From JBARRS01 sp049644345 (GTDB lineage Bacteria > Actinomycetota > Thermoleophilia > Gaiellales > Gaiellaceae), in contig JBARRS010000172.1 in NCBI GenBank assembly GCA_049644345.1, positions 1 to 9,016 on the forward strand: a stretch of 9,016 nt of DNA. The letters run 5' to 3'. Below, one piece after another: positions 6,148 to 9,016 of this stretch (positions are counted from its first letter, which is position 1; every line of letters starts with the position of its first letter). Under the pieces are notes generated by a model that had not been told where the DNA came from, made no database searches, and saw only the letters and a list, made by a program, of their open reading frames with translations. A program made the position numbers and the translations under genes.

Positions 6148-7376
6148 CGGTCGTAGTCGTCGGCGCCGGGCCGGCCGGCCTTGCCTGTGCGATCGAGCTG
6201 CGTCACCGCGGTGTGGACGACGTGCTCGTGCTCGACCGCGAGGCGCAGGCGGGCGGGATCCCGCGGCATTCCGGCCACCAGGGTTTCGGGCTGCGGGACC
6301 TGCACCGCGTGATGTCCGGCCCTCGTTACGCCCGCCGCTACGTCGAGCTCGCACGCCGGGCCGGCGCGCGAGTCGTCGAAGAGACGATGGTCACCGGCTG
6401 GTCGGCCGACGGCTCGCTCGAGGTGACGAGCCCCGAGGGCCGTGACGTGCTCCGGGCAGACGCGGTCGTGCTCGCTACGGGCTGTCGCGAGCGCCCGCGC
6501 TCGGCGCGACTCGTGCCCGGCTCGCGTCCCGAGGGAGTCATGACGACGGGGACGCTCCAGCAGCTGGTCGTGCTGCGGGGAGAGCGCATCGGCAAGCGTG
6601 CGGTAATCGTCGGCGCGGAGCACGTCAGCTTCTCGGCAGTGATCACGCTCGACCACGGGGGAGCGAAGGTCGTCGGCATGGTGACCGAGCTGCCGAAGCA
6701 CCAGTCGCTCGCCGTCGTCCGCGCCGGGGCGGCGCTCCGCTACCGCGTGCCGTTGTGGACGCGCACGGCCGTCGCGGGGATCTACGGCCGTGGACGGGTC
6801 GAGGAAGTCGAGCTCCTCGACCTCGACGAGGGTCAGACGCGCCGGGTTGCCTGCGACACCGTCGTCTTCACCGCCGACTGGATCCCCGACCACGAGCTCG
6901 CGGTCACTGCAGGGCTGGAGCTCGACCCGGGCACCCGTGGCCCGCGCGTCGACACCGCGCTGCGAACTTCCCGGCCGGGCATCTTCGCGGCCGGCAACCT
7001 CCTCCAGGGCGCCGAGCCGGCCGACATTGCGGCTCTCGGCGGACGGCACGCGGCCTTCTCCGCGGCGCGCTGGCTCGCCGACCAGAGCGCCTGGCCGGCG
7101 TCGCGGGTTCCGATCGTCTGCGAGGCCCCGCTGCACTGGATCTCGCCCAACGCCGTCGGCCTCGCACCGGACGAGCCGCCGAGAGGCCGCTTCGCGCTGC
7201 GCTCGACCGTCTTCCGGCGTTCGGCCGCGATTGAGATCCGGCAGGACGGCCGACTCCTCTGGGCTGAACGAATCGCCAGGCTGGTGCCCGGGCGGTCGAC
7301 GTCGGTGTCGTCAGCCTGGATCGCCGCCGTCGACGCAGCGGGAGGGCGCATCGACGTCCAGTTTGCGACTGGTTGA
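6144..7376 (+). CDS. NAD(P)/FAD-dependent oxidoreductase, electron-transfer partner of the GlpA-like enzyme
   Basis: This 410-aa pyridine-nucleotide-disulfide-oxidoreductase-fold protein has an FAD motif VVGAGPAGLACA at its very start (6-16), the subfamily motif ATGCRERPR (111-119), a second dinucleotide site reduced to VGAEHVSFS (156-164) instead of a full GxGxxG, and IFAAGN (280-285) in place of the usual GD. ATGCRERPR and the GlpA-like neighbour identify the family found in clostridial and Thermotoga glycerol-3-phosphate oxidation loci, where it is thought to pass electrons to or from NAD. The third member usual there, a small DUF1667 protein, is not seen. Instead the protein carries about 85 extra residues (from about 322), a beta-rich tail I cannot assign. 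The GTG start overlaps the previous stop (GTGA) with GAGG 7 bases upstream. No redox-active CxxC is present. Confidence 0.82.
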   Translation: MTVVVVGAGPAGLACAIELRHRGVDDVLVLDREAQAGGIPRHSGHQGFGLRDLHRVMSGPRYARRYVELARRAGARVVEETMVTGWSADGSLEVTSPEGRDVLRADAVVLATGCRERPRSARLVPGSRPEGVMTTGTLQQLVVLRGERIGKRAVIVGAEHVSFSAVITLDHGGAKVVGMVTELPKHQSLAVVRAGAALRYRVPLWTRTAVAGIYGRGRVEEVELLDLDEGQTRRVACDTVVFTADWIPDHELAVTAGLELDPGTRGPRVDTALRTSRPGIFAAGNLLQGAEPADIAALGGRHAAFSAARWLADQSAWPASRVPIVCEAPLHWISPNAVGLAPDEPPRGRFALRSTVFRRSAAIEIRQDGRLLWAERIARLVPGRSTSVSSAWIAAVDAAGGRIDVQFATG

Positions 7377-7402
7377 CTGTGCTATGCGTTGCAAAGTACG
7401 CT
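7373..7402 (+). promoter_or_regulatory. Candidate sigma-70-type promoter for the permease gene
   Basis: TTGACT (7373-7378) overlaps the stop codon of the upstream oxidoreductase gene. It is followed after 18 bases by TACGCT (7397-7402), which fits the TANNNT form. A start near 7409 would give a leader of about 26 bases containing the AGGAGG site. The permease could thus be made separately as well as by read-through from the kinase operon; no terminator is visible in the 58-base gap. The -10 match is only to the core positions. Confidence 0.35.
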
Positions 7403-7420
7403 CCGCCCGCTAAAAAGACT

Positions 7421-7426
7421 AGGAGG
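7421..7426 (+). promoter_or_regulatory. Perfect Shine-Dalgarno AGGAGG for the permease
   Basis: AGGAGG stands 8 bases before the ATG at 7435, an ideal spacing. It is by far the strongest ribosome binding site in the window and fixes the permease start. Confidence 0.85.
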
Positions 7427-7434
7427 AAAAGGCA

Positions 7435-9016
7435 ATGGCAGAGACGGAGCGGCACGTCGACCACGACGTAAGGCGGTTGGCGGAGCTGGGTTACAGGCAG
7501 GAACTCACTCGCGCCTGGAGCGGCTTCACCAACTTCGCGATCTCGTTCACGATCATCTCGGTCCTCGCCGGCGTCTTCACGAACTTCTCGTTCGCCTGGA
7601 CGGCCGGAGGGCCGGCCGGGATCGCGATCGGGTGGCCGATCCTCTGCGCATTCGTTCTCCTCGTGGGACTCTCGATGTCGGAGCTCACCTCCGCGTTCCC
7701 GACGGCCGGCGGCCCCTACTGGTGGGCGGCGAAGCTCGGAGGCAACGGCTGGAGCTGGTTCACGGGCTGGTTCAACATGGTCGGTCTTGTCGGCATCGTC
7801 GCCGGGGTCGGCTACGGTGCGGCGATCTTCCTCAACGCCGTGCTCAGCATCTACGGAGTAACGATCGGCGGCATCAATTTCGCCACGACCAACACCTCGG
7901 CGATTCTCCACCACCAATTCGTGCTGTTCCTGATCATCCTCTTCCTCTACACCGTCATCAACATCTTCGCCGATCCGCTCCTGGCGGTCTTCAACAACAT
8001 CTCCGTGGGTTGGCACGTGCTGGGCGTGCTCGTGATCCTCGGAGTGCTCATCTTCGTCCCGGATCACCATCAGAGCGCCGGCTTCGTCTTCGGCAACAAG
8101 ATCAACAACACGGGGTTCCACGGCGGCGCGACGCACGGCCTCTTCTTCTGGCTCTACGTGCTCCCCATCGGGTTCATCCTCACGATGTACACGCAGACCG
8201 GCTACGACGCGTCCGCGCATACGGCCGAGGAGACCCGGGGCGCCGCGCTCGGCGCCGCCAAGGGCGTCTGGAAGTCGATTTTCTACTCGGCGTTGCTCGG
8301 GTGGTTCCTGCTGCTCGCATTCCTCTTCGCCGCCGGCGACACGAAGGCGGTGAGCGGCAGCGGCGGCTTCGTCGGCACCATCTTCTCGACCGCGATGCAC
8401 AACCACCTCTGGGGCGCGAAGCTCGTCCTGATCATCGCGACCGTGGGACAGCTGTTCTGCGGTGCGGCAGGTCTCACCAGCGCGTCGAGGACGTGGTACG
8501 CGTTCTCACGCGATCGCGGGATGCCCGGTTGGTGGCTGTTCCGGCGCCTCAACCAGGCGCGCGTGCCGCTCTACGCGGTCCTCGCCGTGTCGGTCGCCTC
8601 GCTCTTGATCGCGATTCCGGCCTACTGGGGCACCAACGGCGTCCCCTGGGCGTACTACGCGATCACCTCGATCTGCACGGTCGGCCTGTACCTCGCATAC
8701 ATCATCCCGGTGTACCTGCGCCTGCGGGCCGGCGACAGCTTCCAGCCCGGGCCCTGGACCCTGGGGCGCCATTACAAGTGGATCAACACCGGCGCGATCG
8801 CCTTCGTCGTGCTCGTGGTGTACGCGCTTGACATCCCATTCCTGTCCACGGGCATCCCCTGGAAGCACGGGTGGAAGTGGAGCTCCCTCAACTACTCGCC
8901 GCTCGTCCTCCTGGTCGGGCTTGTGGTCGGGATCTGGTGGGTAATCTCGGCGAAGAACAGGTACACCGGACCGGTGCGCACGATCGACGAGGCGCCCATG
9001 GTCGATGCGATGCCGG
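7435..9016 (+). CDS. APC-superfamily amino acid/choline-type permease, 3' end missing
   Basis: The frame runs to the window edge with 527 codons visible. Since relatives are about 500-530 aa and the last transmembrane segment is complete, only a few residues are probably missing. It is an inner-membrane proton- or ion-coupled permease. The N-terminus (LAELGYRQELTRAWSGFTNF, 15-34, then SFTIISVLAG) is the hallmark of the amino acid/choline transporter group within APC, which includes GABA and polyamine permeases. Further family motifs are SELTSAFPTAGGPYWW (82-97), GYDASAHTAEETRGA (256-270) and SRTWYAFSRDRGMPG (351-365). About 12 hydrophobic segments can be counted, for example 60-80, 115-137, 161-180, 191-208, 281-300, 328-347, 379-396, 408-428, 450-466 and 488-505. 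The substrate cannot be read from the sequence. Its position behind the polyol-oxidising genes may be functional or incidental. Confidence 0.87.
   Translation, partial: MAETERHVDHDVRRLAELGYRQELTRAWSGFTNFAISFTIISVLAGVFTNFSFAWTAGGPAGIAIGWPILCAFVLLVGLSMSELTSAFPTAGGPYWWAAKLGGNGWSWFTGWFNMVGLVGIVAGVGYGAAIFLNAVLSIYGVTIGGINFATTNTSAILHHQFVLFLIILFLYTVINIFADPLLAVFNNISVGWHVLGVLVILGVLIFVPDHHQSAGFVFGNKINNTGFHGGATHGLFFWLYVLPIGFILTMYTQTGYDASAHTAEETRGAALGAAKGVWKSIFYSALLGWFLLLAFLFAAGDTKAVSGSGGFVGTIFSTAMHNHLWGAKLVLIIATVGQLFCGAAGLTSASRTWYAFSRDRGMPGWWLFRRLNQARVPLYAVLAVSVASLLIAIPAYWGTNGVPWAYYAITSICTVGLYLAYIIPVYLRLRAGDSFQPGPWTLGRHYKWINTGAIAFVVLVVYALDIPFLSTGIPWKHGWKWSSLNYSPLVLLVGLVVGIWWVISAKNRYTGPVRTIDEAPMVDAMP

Noticed and set aside
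6904..8406. 500-codon open frame on the minus strand opposite the flavoprotein and permease genes
   Set aside because: It is the shadow of two convincing plus-strand genes in GC-rich DNA; its translation is Arg/Glu/Asp-rich without any domain and spans two unrelated genes.
1..9016. CRISPR arrays, insertion sequences, transposase genes, tRNA or rRNA genes
   Set aside because: No regularly spaced repeats, no terminal inverted repeats with a transposase frame, and no RNA-gene consensus were found on either strand.

Overview
The window is high-G+C bacterial DNA. Codons end mostly in G or C, GTG starts are common, several genes overlap by 4 bases, and one promoter looks leaderless. This fits an actinobacterium, possibly of the Thermoleophilia/Gaiella type, but that placement is inferred from composition and gene style and no marker gene is present.

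Left part (1-2920). The 3' end of a HAD-superfamily phosphatase gene (2-619) converges on a short-chain dehydrogenase gene on the minus strand (631-1401) that closely resembles glucose 1-dehydrogenases. The 250 bases upstream of the dehydrogenase hold a long imperfect hairpin (1431-1509), a short protein-like reading frame on the minus strand that may be a gene remnant (1500-1637), and a TACTAT -10 element (1639-1644). That element sits 7 bases before the ATG of a thioredoxin-reductase-like flavoprotein (1652-2920). The flavoprotein has an N-terminal thioredoxin-fold domain but no CxxC anywhere.

Middle (2921-3367). This 447-base gap has no credible gene, but it is highly structured. It contains a small hairpin (3085-3110), a perfect three-way-junction fold (3117-3196) and a strong terminator-like hairpin (3246-3292), and then the ribosome binding site of the kinase gene. 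The 3' strand of the junction's closing helix can instead pair with the terminator's 3' arm. This is the layout of a transcription-terminating riboswitch or attenuator, and I could not match it to a known class. It is the most interesting element in the window.

Right part (3368-9016). Three translationally coupled genes (two GTGA overlaps) encode an FGGY kinase of the glycerol kinase type, a GlpA-like FAD glycerol-3-phosphate dehydrogenase with a C-terminal [2Fe-2S] domain, and a partner pyridine-nucleotide-type flavoprotein. Together they would phosphorylate glycerol or a related polyol and oxidise the phosphate to a keto-phosphate (dihydroxyacetone phosphate if the substrate is glycerol), passing electrons through the cluster to the second flavoprotein. 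After 58 bases with their own possible promoter comes an APC-superfamily permease (amino acid/choline transporter type), cut off by the window end near its C-terminus. The kinase lacks the arginine that contacts glycerol in E. coli GlpK, so the substrate may not be glycerol.
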